Source of the DNA: Brachionus manjavacas
Lineage: Eukaryota > Rotifera > Eurotatoria > Ploima > Brachionidae
DNA: 64,000 bases
Assembly: GCA_019054805.1 (NCBI GenBank)
Contig: JAHQIY010000012.1
Span: 1,116,001 to 1,180,000, forward strand
Reading direction: 5' to 3'
The notes under the pieces are model-generated. The model was given only the letters and a program-made list of their open reading frames with translations. It did not search any database and was not told the origin of the DNA. The translations under genes and the position numbers were made by a program. Below are positions 39,490 through 51,361 of this stretch, in pieces. The first letter of the stretch is position 1; each line of letters starts with the position of its first letter.

Positions 39490-41659
39490 ATTTTCTTTTG
39501 AACAGTGCTTTAACTTTTTTCAATTAAACAACTATTGTTTCGAATTATCTGGATCCTGGGATCCAGGCAACAAGCGCAGACATATTCATTTCCATTTTCA
39601 TCAATTTGTGCTAGAATAGCGCCCATTGCATAACCTGAAGCGTCGAAATGAAATAAAAATTTTCGATTCCAATCAGGTTGTCTAAGGACAGGTTCTGTTG
39701 TTAGGATGAATTTTAGGTTTTCGAAAGTTTCATGTTGAGGTTTCCCCCATTCAAATTTAACGTCTTTTTTTACTAAGTCGTACAATGGCTTTGCTATTTT
39801 AAAAAAATCTTTTACAAAGATTCTATAATAACCACATAAACCCAGAAATTATCGAACTTATTTAACATTTTTGGGAGGCTTTCTTTTATTGATGGTCTCA
39901 AGTTTTGCCGGATTTATCTCTATTGTTGATCCTGACACTAAATGACCTAGAACTTTTTTGGCCAGCCAAGTGCATTTTCTCCGTTTTATTTTAAGTTCTA
40001 CTTTTCTAAGAATGTCTCCTACTTCTATCAGATTTTTTAGGTGCTCTTCTATTGATTTTGAGTGAATAATGATATCATCAATGTAAACCTCCTTTTTTTG
40101 CCAAATAGCCTATGCATCATTCTGCTGAATTGAGCTTGGGCATTTTTTATTCCAAAAGGTAACCTTATAAATTGATAATGTCCGTCTGGAATGGATATGC
40201 TGTTTTATCTTTTTAATCGGGGTGCATCTCGACTTGCCAGTAACCAGATGTCAAGTCAAGTGTAGAGAAGTATACTTAGCCGCTTAAACATCTGAGAATG
40301 TCGTCAATTCTTGGAAGAGGCCAATTTTCTGTTACTTTCTTCTGGTTTAACTTCCTGTAATCGACACAAAATCTTTTTAAGCCATTTTTTTTGGGCATCA
40401 AGTCATAAGTTCCCTGTTGTGCAACCGTATTCGTATTCAGTATCACGATTATTTGTCTCCGTATCTTCACTTTCTTCTGCAATGAATGATTTCTTGGATT
40501 TTTCATTTTACTTTGTTCTGATTCCTTCAATATGCCCCTTTGCCAAATGAGTCTATTGTACAACTTGCTAAAGTTATTCAAAAGCTTTTGGAAAAATTGA
40601 TCCCTTCACTCGAGACAAATAAAAAGAAAGTAGGTTTGCTATTTACGAATTTTCCAGCATCAACTTGTTTATCTCTTAAGTTATAGAATGATTTAAAGCG
40701 CTTCTTATAATTGTTTCTGGGATAGTAAATGGGGACTTGTTTATTAACATTCCATGTACTCCTACTGAATATCCTAGCTTGAGTAATAGCTTCATCAAGC
40801 GTCTTGATATTTTTGCTTTCCAATATAGCTCTAACGCGAGGCTCAATCGCGTCAAAAAACATCAATACCAACTCGAATTCATTTTTTTTTCGATTTTGTT
40901 GGCTATTTGCTGGAATTTCAGAACATTTTCTTCATAATTCACATTCAATTTTGTTGCCTTTAATTCGGACCTTTAATTTCTTTGAACATCGTCTGGCTTA
41001 TAAGTTGCCAAAAGGTGAGATTTAAACTCAATCTATGTCAGGTTTTCTTTTTTTTTCATCAAATTCCTGACCAATTGTAAAGCATTTCCTCTTAAGAATT
41101 TAATTAATCCAGGAACTACTCTATTTTTGTCAATTCCCTGGTCTTCCGCCTCTGTTTCGACCAGATAGATCCATTCTTCAATTTTATCCTTGTCGCTACC
41201 ATAAAGTTTTGGGATATCATCCATCTTTAACTGTGGACGTCAATTAAAGACCCTATATTTCGTTGTTGACATATCAGGTTCAATTATTTGCTGTTGTTGA
41301 TGAGTTACTTAAGTATTTGATGATAAGCTTGATTTTGGTGTTGACTTATTATGCTGGTTTGTGTCTGGCTGTTCCTTTTTCTCTGCTACAAGTACCGCTC
41401 TTTGAGTCAGAAGACTTATTAAAAGTTTCTTGGGAGCCTTAGTTGCGGTTGCTTTCTCTAACCAATCAGCTTGTTCGACTTCTGAACCATTTAATAATGT
41501 GTCATTTTCTTCAAGATAGTGAAAAGCGGTTTCCAAGTGGTTTTAAGTCTTTATCATGTGAACAAGTGCCTGAACGGGCAAACTTTCGCAATATTCAATG
41601 GATATTGGTAATGAAAAGAAACTCATTGTGGACATTATTACTTATCGCTGCTACCAAAA
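39490..41659 (-). pseudogene. Ty3/gypsy-type retrotransposon, gag and part of pol
   Basis: The minus strand below the LTR shows a gag-like frame (41224-41033: PKLYGSDKDKIEEWIYLVET) and more gag (40871-40578: FFDAIEPRVRAILES, TLDEAITQAR). The RT start follows (40581-40276: RFCVDYRKLNQKKVTENWPL and PRIDDILRCLSG), then an RT middle full of frameshifts (40276-39840). The thumb/RNase H start is at 39785-39510 (VLRQPDWNRKFLFHFDASGY, GAILAQIDENGNE). Protease is not evident, and the rest of RNase H, integrase and the 3' LTR are missing. It is a degenerate 5'-side fragment. Confidence 0.8.
41646..41656 (-). promoter_or_regulatory. Primer-binding site of the gypsy element
   Basis: Three bases after the LTR end, the minus strand reads TGGTAGCAGCG. 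The first ten bases can pair with the 3' end of a metazoan initiator tRNA-Met (…CTGCTACCA), so this is a plausible PBS. Confidence 0.5.
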
Positions 41660-41981
41660 TGTAAGGTGGGTTAATGAATGATAAAACAACTATACTTTTG
41701 AATAGTTTATTAAATAATTGTTGAGCTCTTACAATTTATATAAGTAGTGTAATAACTTAAATATATCTTTTTCAGCACTGAATCTATATTTTTATACCCA
41801 TGAGTTCGTGTCAAGAACACAGGCTTATAATTAAGACAAGATGTGAGCAATTATATTAATGTTTAAATCAGCATCTAGAAGAGTCTTTCTTCTGAGGTAC
41901 GTTACACGTATATTAATTCTTACTTATTATTGCGCATCAGTTAAGAAACTGATGATCAAGTGATACTAAGGGTGTGATACA
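41660..41981 (-). repeat. LTR of the gypsy element (5' side)
   Basis: 322 bp bounded by TG...CA. It shares the TCGTGTCAAGAACAC block, the CTTATAATTAAG block and a GCATCAGTTAAGAAACTGAT-type palindrome with the solo LTR at 50416-50690. It lies directly upstream (minus strand) of the PBS and gag. Confidence 0.75.
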
Positions 41982-42485
41982 GCCTTTAAGACTAAATAAG
42001 AATAAGTTTTATAATCAGATTCAGAAAGATCGTCTGATTACACTATTTTCTTTCAGCTTCAATTCATTTTAATAGAGGAGAAGTCAACTCAAAAACATAC
42101 GACAACAAGGTACAAAGTTTTATTAAGCGCAAGATTAAAATGAAATTATAACAATTTAGGATTCAACTAATATTCACAAGGAAAAATCCAGACTTGTTTA
42201 TAAGTCAAAATTTTAAGTCAAAGTTAAGACTTTTATCAATATCTGCTTCATCTAGACCAGTTGAAAGAATTATTTTCTAAATCTGGTTACATTTACAGAG
42301 AACATTGGTCAAGATTAACGCCCAGGATTTTGGGAGCAACTACTTTACTGGTAAAAAATATGGATTTATTAAATCATTGACTTGACATGACTTGGATGAT
42401 GCTCAAATCACAAAAGGCCTTTTTCTAAAATTTGATAATGTTATAATTTTATTATCTATCAACAAATAAAAATATATTTACGATA
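41982..42485. other. Intergenic, possible worn MITE
   Basis: At 42190-42235 AAGTC/GACTT words cluster as in the hAT-like MITEs. Otherwise nothing is recognised. Confidence 0.35.
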
Positions 42486-43516
42486 TTTTTGTTTTCTTTA
42501 TAAAAAAATAGAAGAACAAACAGGATTTAGACGAAGTAGAGGATGGATAGACCAGATATTTTCACTTAGTAGCATCATCATAGAACAAAGTAACAGGTGA
42601 CAACAGAATGAGGATGTAGAGGCCAAAAGGTCCTGTACGAGATTTTGGTCCATTTTTCTTGTACAAAGTCGTATTTTATTCCTTTGTTCATCTAAGATTT
42701 TGCTCTCCAGCATACTCATACACTTTCCCTTTAAAATGGATCAAAAATCTTCAATCGGTCGTACTTCTGTCACATTTGCAGGGTTTTCGCATTTTTGCAC
42801 AAAATTGATATTTTGGTCAATCAAGTAGTTGACTACTGTATTGGCATAATAAGGGCTCACCAAGTCGGTCAAGAAATTATAGTTGCAGTCTGAAAGACGC
42901 TTTTTGATAAACGGAATGACTACACGCTTTATAAAGTCTAATTAGACAGTTTGGTTGACTGCAAGTCCACTCCTTCGTATGATTGGGGCCGGAATACCCC
43001 TCTCAGAAATGACCTATCAAAAAAGTAATTTCTGCTCAAATTTCTTGAAGCTTGTTCAACAATTTTGAGACCATTTGCAGGCTTATATCAAACTTTTTGG
43101 CTGCTTGAGGCTGACTGATGTTGCCTTAGTGATCAAAAGCCTTTTTTAGCTTGTTGAGTTGTATGTCATTTTTTTCGGTATTTGACCAGATTCTTGTTTC
43201 CTTTCTGGTGAAAAATATTCACCACGTTTTAAAATTCAGTTAACAGTACTCCTTGGAATTTTTTCTGCCATAAAATGCCTCACAGTGAATATCTTTAAGT
43301 GATCTATTTTCGTTAAAATATGCGTACACGCGAATTTTTTGGGCCTCTTCCTTAGACGAATTTATTTTAGTCATTTTTAATTCAAATATAATTATATTTA
43401 TTTATCGTTTTTAAAATAAAATTTTCTATAAGAATATGGAAAGAAATTTAAAAAAAAAATAAAATAGCATTGCAAATTATATTTAAAGTTCGTCTCGATT
43501 TTAAGTTGTAACTCGT
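42486..43516 (-). pseudogene. Tc1/mariner-type transposase relic, fuller copy
   Basis: The right end is the complement of ACGAGTTACAACTTAAAATC (to 43516), flanked by TA. The minus strand shows the same HTH and catalytic regions as 12220-13215. It continues through CENPANVTEVRPIEDF*SILK (TGG-to-TGA stop at the Trp) into a C-terminal piece with LESKILDEQRNKIRLC (42719-42600). The left terminal repeat is not found. The two copies jointly show the full family layout. Confidence 0.75.
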
Positions 43517-43549
43517 TATGTAATGGAATAGATCCCTGCATCTGTACTT

Positions 43550-43845
43550 CATTGACTTTAAAAAAGAACAGTGGTACAGTAGTCAAGCAAGGGTGCGTTC
43601 TCTTTCCGACACCATTCCTAATACTGATTGCAAGATTTGGCTAACAAAGCTATGCCAATCGGACTCGAAATTAATGTGGCCAAAAAGAAAGTTTTGTGCA
43701 TAAACGCTAAATTGGATACCAAGATCACCATCGATGGTACACAATACTTGAGAATCACCATTAGTAAAGCGATGGGAACACACAGAATGCTAAGAATAGA
43801 CTTGCTAAAGAGTCCTAGAATTAGATTAGACTTTGAGTAAAAATA
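43550..43845 (+). pseudogene. RTE-type RT fragment
   Basis: The plus strand reads VVKQGCVLFPTPF (the RTE VKQGCVLSP box), then 43628-43840 gives ANKAMPIGLEINVAKKKVLC and GTQYLRITISKAMGTHRMLR. The catalytic YADD and the C-terminal end are deleted. It adjoins the mariner relic, as in the 12-13 kb region. Confidence 0.65.
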
Positions 43846-44089
43846 AATCATTTCGCTATTATTAATGTAAGAAATAAAAAAATCTTAGTCTGTGATTACT
43901 GATTTTTATTTATCTTAAAATAAATAAACAAAATGAATTCTTTATTTTTTTTCTAATTTATTTTAATTTAAATTAAAAAAAAAATCTTAGCAATATAAAA
44001 TAAATATTATTAAGATGAGTTTTGGAGCAAAGTGGAGAGAAAGACTTTATTGCTTGACCAAGCTTACGATGCACTAAATTAAGTTGGAG

Positions 44090-44510
44090 ATTTGCCAATT
44101 GTCCAAATTCTTATTGAGCAAAATTCTATGAGAAAAAGTTAAAAAGTCCATTGGTCTTCAGACAGATGGAAGAATATATAATTCGATATATCGAATTTCC
44201 AACTCCTTTGTGTAAGTGCTACCATGCACAAAGCACATATTTGATTCTTTTTTTCGTGAATTATCAAATATTTTAACATGCTACCTCTAGTTATTTCAAA
44301 ATATCATTGAATTATTTATCCTTTTTTAATTTTTACTTATTTTTTTATTTAATTTTACCTTACTTAACTTGATGCTTAATTTTTATAAAACATTTCGTTT
44401 TTAATTTTCTTTTGAATTATTTATCCTATTTAATTTTTTTCTTATTTTTTTTATTTTATTTTATCTTTTTAACTTGATTTTTGATTTTTTATAAAAAAGT
44501 TACACAATGA
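44090..44510 (+). pseudogene. LINE2-like 3' fragment
   Basis: 44160-44230 encodes a worn version of the LINE C-terminus (RISNSFV, PTPLC-CY-like in shifted frames). It is followed by an AT-rich 3' UTR-like tail. No intact hairpin is visible. Confidence 0.5.
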
Positions 44511-45279
44511 ATAATTTTTTGTCTACCCCCTCTCAAAGATTAGCACCAAAATTGTTAGTAAATGTTTGCTTAATCGTCAAAACTTTTTTTTTCAAAAAAC
44601 AAATTTGAAGCTTTGAAAAAGAGAGCTCTACTGTTAAATATTTAAAAATGTCTTCTAAATCAATTTTATTTGAGAGCTTAATTAAATAAATCTCAAATCA
44701 ACAAATATTATAATTTTATAAAAATTTTATCTGAAGATATCGAGTTCGTTTAAGGTTGCCAATTAGCAAAGTTCTGACAAAACTTCAGAGCCATTTAAGT
44801 TTCCGACAGTTCGGCCACATTGTTCGCTAAGACTCCGTCAAACAATGCCAAAAGTCAAAATTTAAAAGATTAAACAAATTTCAGACAAAACAAATTTTTC
44901 AATCAAAAATTTTAGAATTATATTTCTTTTAAATTCTGACCCGCTGAGCTTTTCCATGTGAAAGAATCAGAATTTCAAAATAATTAAACTTTTTTACTGT
45001 ATTATAATAACATGCATTTATTTTCTGGCTACATATGACTCTTAACTAGGCCAGGTTATTTTTCTCAAAACCTAGATAGTTAAGCCTCAAGCTCAATTCT
45101 TGTAGTTTAAGCACGTTTTTCTTAAGAAAACATGATAGGGACTTCATTTTTTATTTTTTTAATTAAATTTCCTTTTTTGAAATTCAAAAATTTAGGACTT
45201 GTATCAATTTTTAACGATACTTTTTCAAAATCATTTAAAAATTTTTATACTTGAATTAAGCCTTCCCTTAAAACTCATA
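44511..45279. other. Intergenic, no gene seen
   Basis: AT-rich with mixed composition around 44740-44860; no coding motif or repeat match is found. Confidence 0.45.
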
Positions 45280-45339
45280 AGATTTAAGTATGGCAATTTG
45301 TTGTCATAAGGCTTACTTCTAGTATAATCGATCAATTTT

Positions 45340-45590
45340 GTCGCTCTTCTTTTTTCTTTTCAAGGATTTTAATATTTTTTTAAATACGGACCTCAGGTTC
45401 AAACTTATGAGGTCTCACAAGTGATTTATAAAGAAGTCTTAATGATTCTCGGCTAAGGTTCTTAAAAGAATTTCTTTTCTGACGCAGTATTCGGCTAGCT
45501 TCCATATTTTCTATAGAACATTGTTTGTTCCATTTTAAATCATTTTTAATAAAGACATTCAAGTCTTATTCATCCGTTATCTCCTCGAAG
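45340..45590 (-). pseudogene. CR1/L2-like RT C-terminal fragment, upstream part
   Basis: The minus strand encodes FIKNDLKWNKQCS, EASRILRQKRNSFKNLSRES and LRLLYKSLVRP. These match the DLGVxxxxDLKWxxQ...A...LG.IKR.F..L....L..LYKSLVRPxLEY block at the end of CR1/L2-like reverse transcriptases. It is broken after LVRP. Confidence 0.6.
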
Positions 45591-46084
45591 AAACGAGTGG
45601 TATTTTGTTTTGATAATTCGACTTTTTGTTTTCTCTTCCCTACAAACATAGCTTTACATTAGTTCAAGTTTTAGATTTGCTCACCAAGTATCTGTTATAA
45701 AACAGGTGTTCAAAAAAGAATCATCACAATTTTGACAAGTAAAAAATGTGTTCTTTTTGAATGAATTTAACCAAATAGTGTACAAAAATGTAATAGACTT
45801 TACAATTAAGAAAATTAAAAATTCTAGTTGATCCATGGTTTACTAAACGAAAAAGTCCGCCTAGAACGCTTTTACCAGCAGACCACACCTGTCCTTTAAT
45901 TTCTATGAAAATATATATGTTTAATATTTAAAAAAGCAATAGAAGAAATTAAAATTAATCATTTTTTTATGGCATAAAGTTCAAAAATTGTTTGAAAAAA
46001 GCACTAAAATTTAACTTTTTTTAATTACTTAAAAAATTTAAGTGTCTTTTTACCAGAAACTTTTTTTTGTTCCTCTATATGTAG

Positions 46085-46650
46085 GCTACATTAAAAAATT
46101 ATTATTATTAAATTATGAGCAACGTGTTTAATTGCGGAACTTAGAACTATTGTACTAAGCCATGGCGGATTTAAACTTTAAAAAAAATTTAAATTAGTTT
46201 TTGAATAAATGTCAAAATTGTTTTTAAAACCATTCACATTCGATTGATTCTTAACTTCAGCTGGCAAAGCGTTCCAATATGGGGCCACTCGATTTGTAAA
46301 AAAATTTGCGTGTCTTGGCTTGTTGTTGAACCTGCTGGTCCTGTTGCGAATGAGCTTGGAGGTAGAGCAATTGGATGGAACCACTCGATCCTGTTTAACT
46401 TTTTTCAAGTTTAAAAAATTGTATTAAGTCACCCCTAATCCGACGTTCTTCAAGGCTAGTCGGTCCCAATACTTTGAGCCTTTCTTCATAACTTTTGTTC
46501 CGGATAGATGGTACAAGTTTGGTAGCTCTTTTTTGGACTTTTTCAAGTCGCTTTATGTCATGCTTTTTGTATGGACTCCAAGCGACTGATCCATACTCTA
46601 ATATTGGTCTGACTAATCAGGTGAAGAGTAGCCTAAATGTTCTAGTAAAT
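46085..46650 (-). pseudogene. CR1/L2-like RT C-terminal fragment with TAA tail
   Basis: In the best minus-strand frames: LVRPILEYGSVAWSPYKKHD, KRLEKVQKRATKLVPSIRNK, SYEERLKVLG, SLEERRIRGDLIQFF, then (46408-46178) RTSRFNNKPRHANFFTNRVA and PYWNALPAEVKN. This is the full terminal domain of the family. After the stop, the 3' end carries ATAATAATAA repeats (about 46095-46110). It is a different clade from LINE1/LINE2. Confidence 0.75.
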
Positions 46651-46850
46651 TAATTATAAATATATTAAATTTTAGAATAAGATTTAAGTATTTTATGAAG
46701 CTCAGACCGCGTCAAACAGTGCTAAAAGTCTAAGTCTAATAAGTATTAAAAATAAATGCAAAAATAAAAAAAAATAAACTTGTTAGCTAAATGGGTTTCT
46801 TGACTATTCAAGCTGAATTATTTTAGAAATATGGTACCCTAAATTTTAAA

Positions 46851-47520
46851 AACACGTAAATTTAAAAATTTACTGGTCTAACAGTAAAAATGTAAAACAT
46901 AAAAAATGAACAAATTTTAGATATTTACTGATTAATTTTTATTTAAGTAATTTACTGAAACAAGTTTAGTAAATTAATGAAACGAAACGTATATTTTCAA
47001 AATAAAATAAACAAATATTTCTCTTTGAGTTTTAGTAATTTAATGGAATCTTTTAAGTAAATTACTAAAATAGTGTAATCAAAAATTTATTTTTTTTTGC
47101 AGCTTGAATTCCCTCCGTGACATCTTGAGTTACATAACAATTTTTTGCAACCACATCAATTTGTCATAAAGTGCAGTTGCATTTTACCATACCTTGACCA
47201 TCAAGCAAGTTTCTGGAATATATTTCTTACTTTTTGTCAACATTTTTTGGGATTTTTTTTGTTGATTATCACGTGCATTATTTCTTATACCAACAAAGAA
47301 TTAGCTTTATCGATAATATCATCAATTGGAAGATATTCATTTGATGGCTCTGGATTGACCATTCTTCAAGTTTTAGGATATTACTGAAACCAAAAAAATT
47401 GTTTTACATAATTCCTATCTGAAAAGTAAATTTACAAAATTAAAAAAACAAAACATAATTTTATTCCTATTTGTTTTACATTTTTACTGGTAGACCAGTA
47501 AATTTACAAAATAACGTGTT
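46851..47520. mobile_element. DNA element with about 48-bp inverted repeats
   Basis: The left arm (46851-46899) and right arm (47470-47520) are inverted copies. Both contain AAATTTACTGGTCTA and CAGTAAAAATGTAAAACA. The interior has a 47145-47387 plus-strand open stretch rich in hydrophobic residues. The reverse strand has a short VNPEPSNEYLPIDDIIDKAN frame. Neither matches a known transposase. The target duplication is unclear. Confidence 0.6.
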
Positions 47521-48689
47521 ATATAAATTTACTGTTACATACACATTCGTACTTAAAAACAATAAATATGTTTTTAATTAATTTCATAATGTGTCCTTCA
47601 TATGTGTTCAAAAAAACTTAAAAACTATGTGTTCTTACTTCGTAATAGATTACGCACTAAAAACATACTTAACTAAATTATTTAAGTAAACCAATATTTT
47701 AATCTTAAAGTAAGCTTTAAATAAATTTAAAATACATTCTGGTTTAACTTGTTTACAATTTCTACTTTTCTTGCCTTTCACGGCTACTTGTTTCTTATTA
47801 ATTGGACTTTTCTTAACGAAAAATTCTATTTCTCGTTAGATTCCTTCAAGTTTGAGAATCTTTTGTTCCTCTTCTTTTTGAAAAAGACATTCTATTGATA
47901 AAAGTTGCGAGTATTTAGATCTGATAATGTTGCTGGCCATTTTTTTTGGAAAATAAGTAAAATTGGAAAAACTCAAATAACTTTTGAAATATTATTTGCC
48001 ATAAAAAATGATTAAGGCTCATTAAAATAAGGAATTAAAAATATATTTTCAGTGATAAAAATTAAAGGGCATGTGTGATTTACATGTAAAAGTGCTTAAG
48101 GTGGCCATTTTCTTTTAGTAAATCATAATCAACTTTTTCGATATGGAAACATATTTTTTAACTTGTCAAAATTTTGAACATCCGTTAAAATAATAAATTT
48201 TTTTATAAAATATAAACAAAATTATTTTTTATTAATATAAAAAATTTTCAAAGAAAAAATACATCTTATTGAAGTATAAAAAATTTAGTAAAAGTTTTAA
48301 GAAGAATTTACTTTCGGTAATTTTCGACCTCATTTCTTTTTTTATTTTCTTATTTCAAAGCTAACCAACAGGCTAGTGCCCATGTCATGAAAGACCGATT
48401 AACACATGGCTTAAATTTTTTTGAGTAGCTATTTTTTTTAGTAGCTAATTTATTTTCAAATAGTAGATAAAAAAGCAGGGAAAATTTTTTTTTGTAGATA
48501 AAATTTTTCAAATTAGTTGCAAGAAAGTTATTTATGTTCAAAAAAGAAAAAAGATCAAAATAAAAAATAAAAATTTTACAGTTGATTTTTTCTTCAACGT
48601 ATTCTTGTGCGTTTTGGTTTAAAATTTTGAAGGTGAAATATCCAAAATATCTCTACAATACATGGCAAATGTTTAAAACCCCTTTCATC
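47521..48689. other. Intergenic, one short minus-strand ORF
   Basis: At 47940 downward the minus strand reads M then ASNIIRSKYSQLLSIECLFQ and KEEEQKILKLEGI before a stop, and stays open in the same frame afterwards with a lysine-rich segment. It could be transposon-derived and is not recognised. The rest is AT-rich. Confidence 0.35.
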
Positions 48690-48845
48690 ATAAAAATAGG
48701 GGGACGGGTTTCGGCTGGGTAATGATTGCGGTGTAGATGATCAACTCGATGCAGTAGCCTTTGTGTCAGATCGGAGCCGTTGCTCAAAAAGGTATTTGTA
48801 AAGGAGATGATTATCAACCAGGATAGAAAAGGAACAATTATTATT
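48690..48845 (+). repeat. Second copy of the FRLGN-C repeat
   Basis: Matches 7740-7912 in order: GGTTTCGGCTGGGTAATGAT (48709 onward), a GATAGAAAAG block and ATTATTATTATAGG. The encoded peptide reads GFRLGNDCGVDDQLDAVAFV then SDRSRCSKRYL before a stop. Confidence 0.5.
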
Positions 48846-48984
48846 ATAGGTTAATTAGAAGAAAACAAGAGATTGTGCAATGGTATTTATATAATAAAGG
48901 ATCTATTTTTATTTGACTGAATTTCCCCAAAGTATTTCATATTTTATGATCTAACTTAAACTATATTTGTTTTTTTTTAACTGG

Positions 48985-49080
48985 GAAGAAGGAGCTTCAC
49001 TTCATTTGGGCAGAGAGGCATCACTTCTTATGGGCAGAATGCGCTTATTTCGAATGTTAGTTCGAAGCCTTTTTTTTGGT
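48985..49080 (+). repeat. Repeat sharing ends with 54755-54805
   Basis: GAAGGAGCTTCA at 48988 and TTTCGAATGTTAGTTCGAAG at 49048 match, in reverse complement, the compact hairpin-like sequence at 54760-54800. Here they are separated by about 50 extra bases, including two TGGGCAGA words. Confidence 0.5.
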
Positions 49081-49979
49081 TATTTTTTTAAATCTGGCTT
49101 ACCAAAAACTATTGTAGCAGTAATTAAGGAACGAAAAAAGGAAGACAATTTTTCCAAAAATCTAGATGTCCTTCTCTTAAGGTAACTTTTAATAAGCTTA
49201 CATCTGAGCTACGTCTCAGTCAAAAAGAATCTTGAAATTAAAACTGGCTCGAGTTCAAAAATAAAGCAGGAAAAAATCCACTGTTAACTAGACCTTTTTG
49301 GAGGAAAATAAATAAATTTAGATCAAAAAAACCTTTAGTCCTCATCTTTATTTTGTTGAATCCGATGATAATAGTGAAGTATCACAAGTAATTAGAGGTT
49401 TTTTTAAAAAAAAAGGTACAAAATAATTTAAACGAGCCTATAACTCTATTAGAAATTTCAAATACCTTAAAAAAACTAGCGGGTCCTCGTTTAGATAATA
49501 TTCGCAACCTAATGTTAATAAAATTACCTTTAGAGACTTCTTTGAAATTAGTTTACTCTGTAATATGAGTTTGTGACTAGATCAAGTCCCAAAATCTTGG
49601 AAAATAGCAAATATAACTATGATACTCAAGAAATCTTCTCCGACTCAAGACCCTAATAACTATCGTCCAATTAGTATGACAAGTTGCCTTGGTTTATTAC
49701 TTGAACGTATTATTTCCACTAGAATATATAGTTTTCTTGAGAAAAATAAATTACTTATTCAAGAGCAATCAGGATTTAGAAAACGTAGACGCACTGCAGA
49801 TAATCTCTATTTTCTTATTCAAAAAGTTGTAGAGTCTTTTAATAGAAAGAAAAAAGTCTGCTGTCTTCATTTTGACGTTTCCAAAGCTTGTGATAGAGTT
49901 TGGCACGATGGACTAATTTACAAGCTAATTAGAATTAATCTACCTCCTTATCTTATTTACTGAATAAGATCGTTTCTGT

Positions 49980-50092
49980 TTGAGTTTGAAAAAAAGAAAA
50001 GAACACAATGAATAATAATTATGAAAATCTAAATTGAATTTTTAATTCTGAGGGAGCTCAAGCTCGGTACAGAAAAACAAATAAATAAATAA
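49980..50092 (+). mobile_element. 113-bp 5'-truncated LINE insertion
   Basis: It contains only a LINE 3' end: GAGCTCAAGCTC (50054-50065), CGGTACAGAAAAACAAATAA and the tail. TCTGT is repeated on both sides (49975-49979, 50093-50097). Removing it restores the host LINE reading around IRSFL/LRSFRV. Confidence 0.85.
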
Positions 50093-50415
50093 TCTGTATC
50101 TAAGATCTTTTAGAGTAGATGCAAATGGTCATCTAAGTGATCAATATCCTATTAAAGCAGGAGTTGCACAAGGGTCGGCATTTTTATGACATAAAACAAA
50201 AAGCCAATATTTACTTCTTTTTGCAGATGATTTGGCTACTTTTTTATTTTCAAAAAGATAGTAAATCTTGAAAACATGACAAGTGCCTAAACGAAATTGA
50301 AAGATGCTTTTCAAATTGAAAACGAAAATTTCTATTGAAAAGTCATGTTACATGATCTTTGAGTAAAAAACTAAAATTAAAATCAATCTTGTCCTTGAAA
50401 TTAATGGTAACAATT

Positions 50416-50690
50416 TGTAACCGGTTTATAATAAACAATGTTTAATCCTTTAAAAGCTTTATTTAAGTTATTGAACGTTCTGAAGTTCTAAGAATCGAAT
50501 TCTTATTTATACCTATATGCTCGTGTCAAGAACACGAGCTTATAATTAAGTCAAGATGTAAGCTAAGTGCTTAATGTATCTGTCAGCATTTCGAAGCGTC
50601 TAACTTCTGATATACGTGACAATTATAATTCTTTCTTATCTTTGTGCATCAGTTGACAAGCTGATGAATAAGTGATTGTTCAGGGTAACA
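50416..50690. repeat. Solo LTR of the gypsy family
   Basis: Starts TGTAACCGG and ends GGTAACA. AATT duplications lie at 50412-50415 and 50691-50694. It is related to the LTR at 41660-41981 (shared TCGTGTCAAGAACAC, CTTATAATTAAG). It is inserted in the LINE2-like RT between NGNN and the FLGI box. Confidence 0.85.
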
Positions 50691-51361
50691 AATTTAAATA
50701 ATGAGGAAATAACCAAATTCTTAGGCATCACAATGGATGAGTTAAAAGAGCGATGTAATTCAAGACTTAATATAATAAAATATCTCTCAAATAAAAAAAG
50801 TGGTTAAAATTAAAACCAAAAATCCTTAGGTAATCTGGACAAATCTTTGATGAGGATCAATCTTGGATTATTCTTTTTCTTGTTTAAATTCATTATCAGA
50901 GACTAACATCAAAAACTATAAGTCATTCAAAATTCTGCAGTTCGATCTATTTTTAAGCTTAAATATGATACCCTATAATAGCTATAATATTATGCACCAA
51001 GAAGCTTTCAATGAACTAAAACTAATATCAGTCTAGAATAGACATTTTGGGTTGAGTGAGAGATATGTTGGGACAGCACTGAGTCGTTCTATTCCATTGG
51101 TTGTCAGACTAATGGAAGAATTTAGAGAAGGTTTTGAATCAAGATTTATTGAACATTCAACTCCTTTGTGTAATTGCTACCTACAGTTTCTTCTTTTTTT
51201 CCCGAACTATCAAAAACTTAAACATGTCTAACCTCTAGCTATTTATACTTAATTTTTTTTTCATTATTTAATCTTTTTTTTATTCTATCTCATTTAACTT
51301 TATTGTTAATTTTAGAAGCATTAGCTCGGCTCAGATTCACAAATAAATAAATAAGTGAATT

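Larger units (their letters stand above)
49085..51355 (+). pseudogene. LINE2-like copy, interrupted by two insertions
   Basis: Plus-strand order: linker (LPKTIVAVIKERKK), a worn region, and RT start with 49619-49963 open (SPTQDPNNYRPISMTSCLGL, EQSGFRKRRRTADNLYFLIQ, HFDVSKACDRVWHDGL). A 113-bp insertion follows (49980-50092), then RT resumes (RSFRVDANGHLSDQYPIKAG, LLFADDLATF). A 275-bp solo LTR (50416-50690) is next, then the C-terminal domain (ERCNSRLNIIKYLSNKK, PTPLCNCYL-like). The 3' end has AGCATTAGCT at 51317-51326 and an AAATAAATAAATAA tail. FDISKAF reads FDVSKAC. It is inactive. Confidence 0.85.

Noticed and set aside
39200-39490. 3' LTR of the gypsy element
   Set aside because: I looked for the TCGTGTCAAGAACAC block or TG...CA ends beyond the RNase H fragment and found none.
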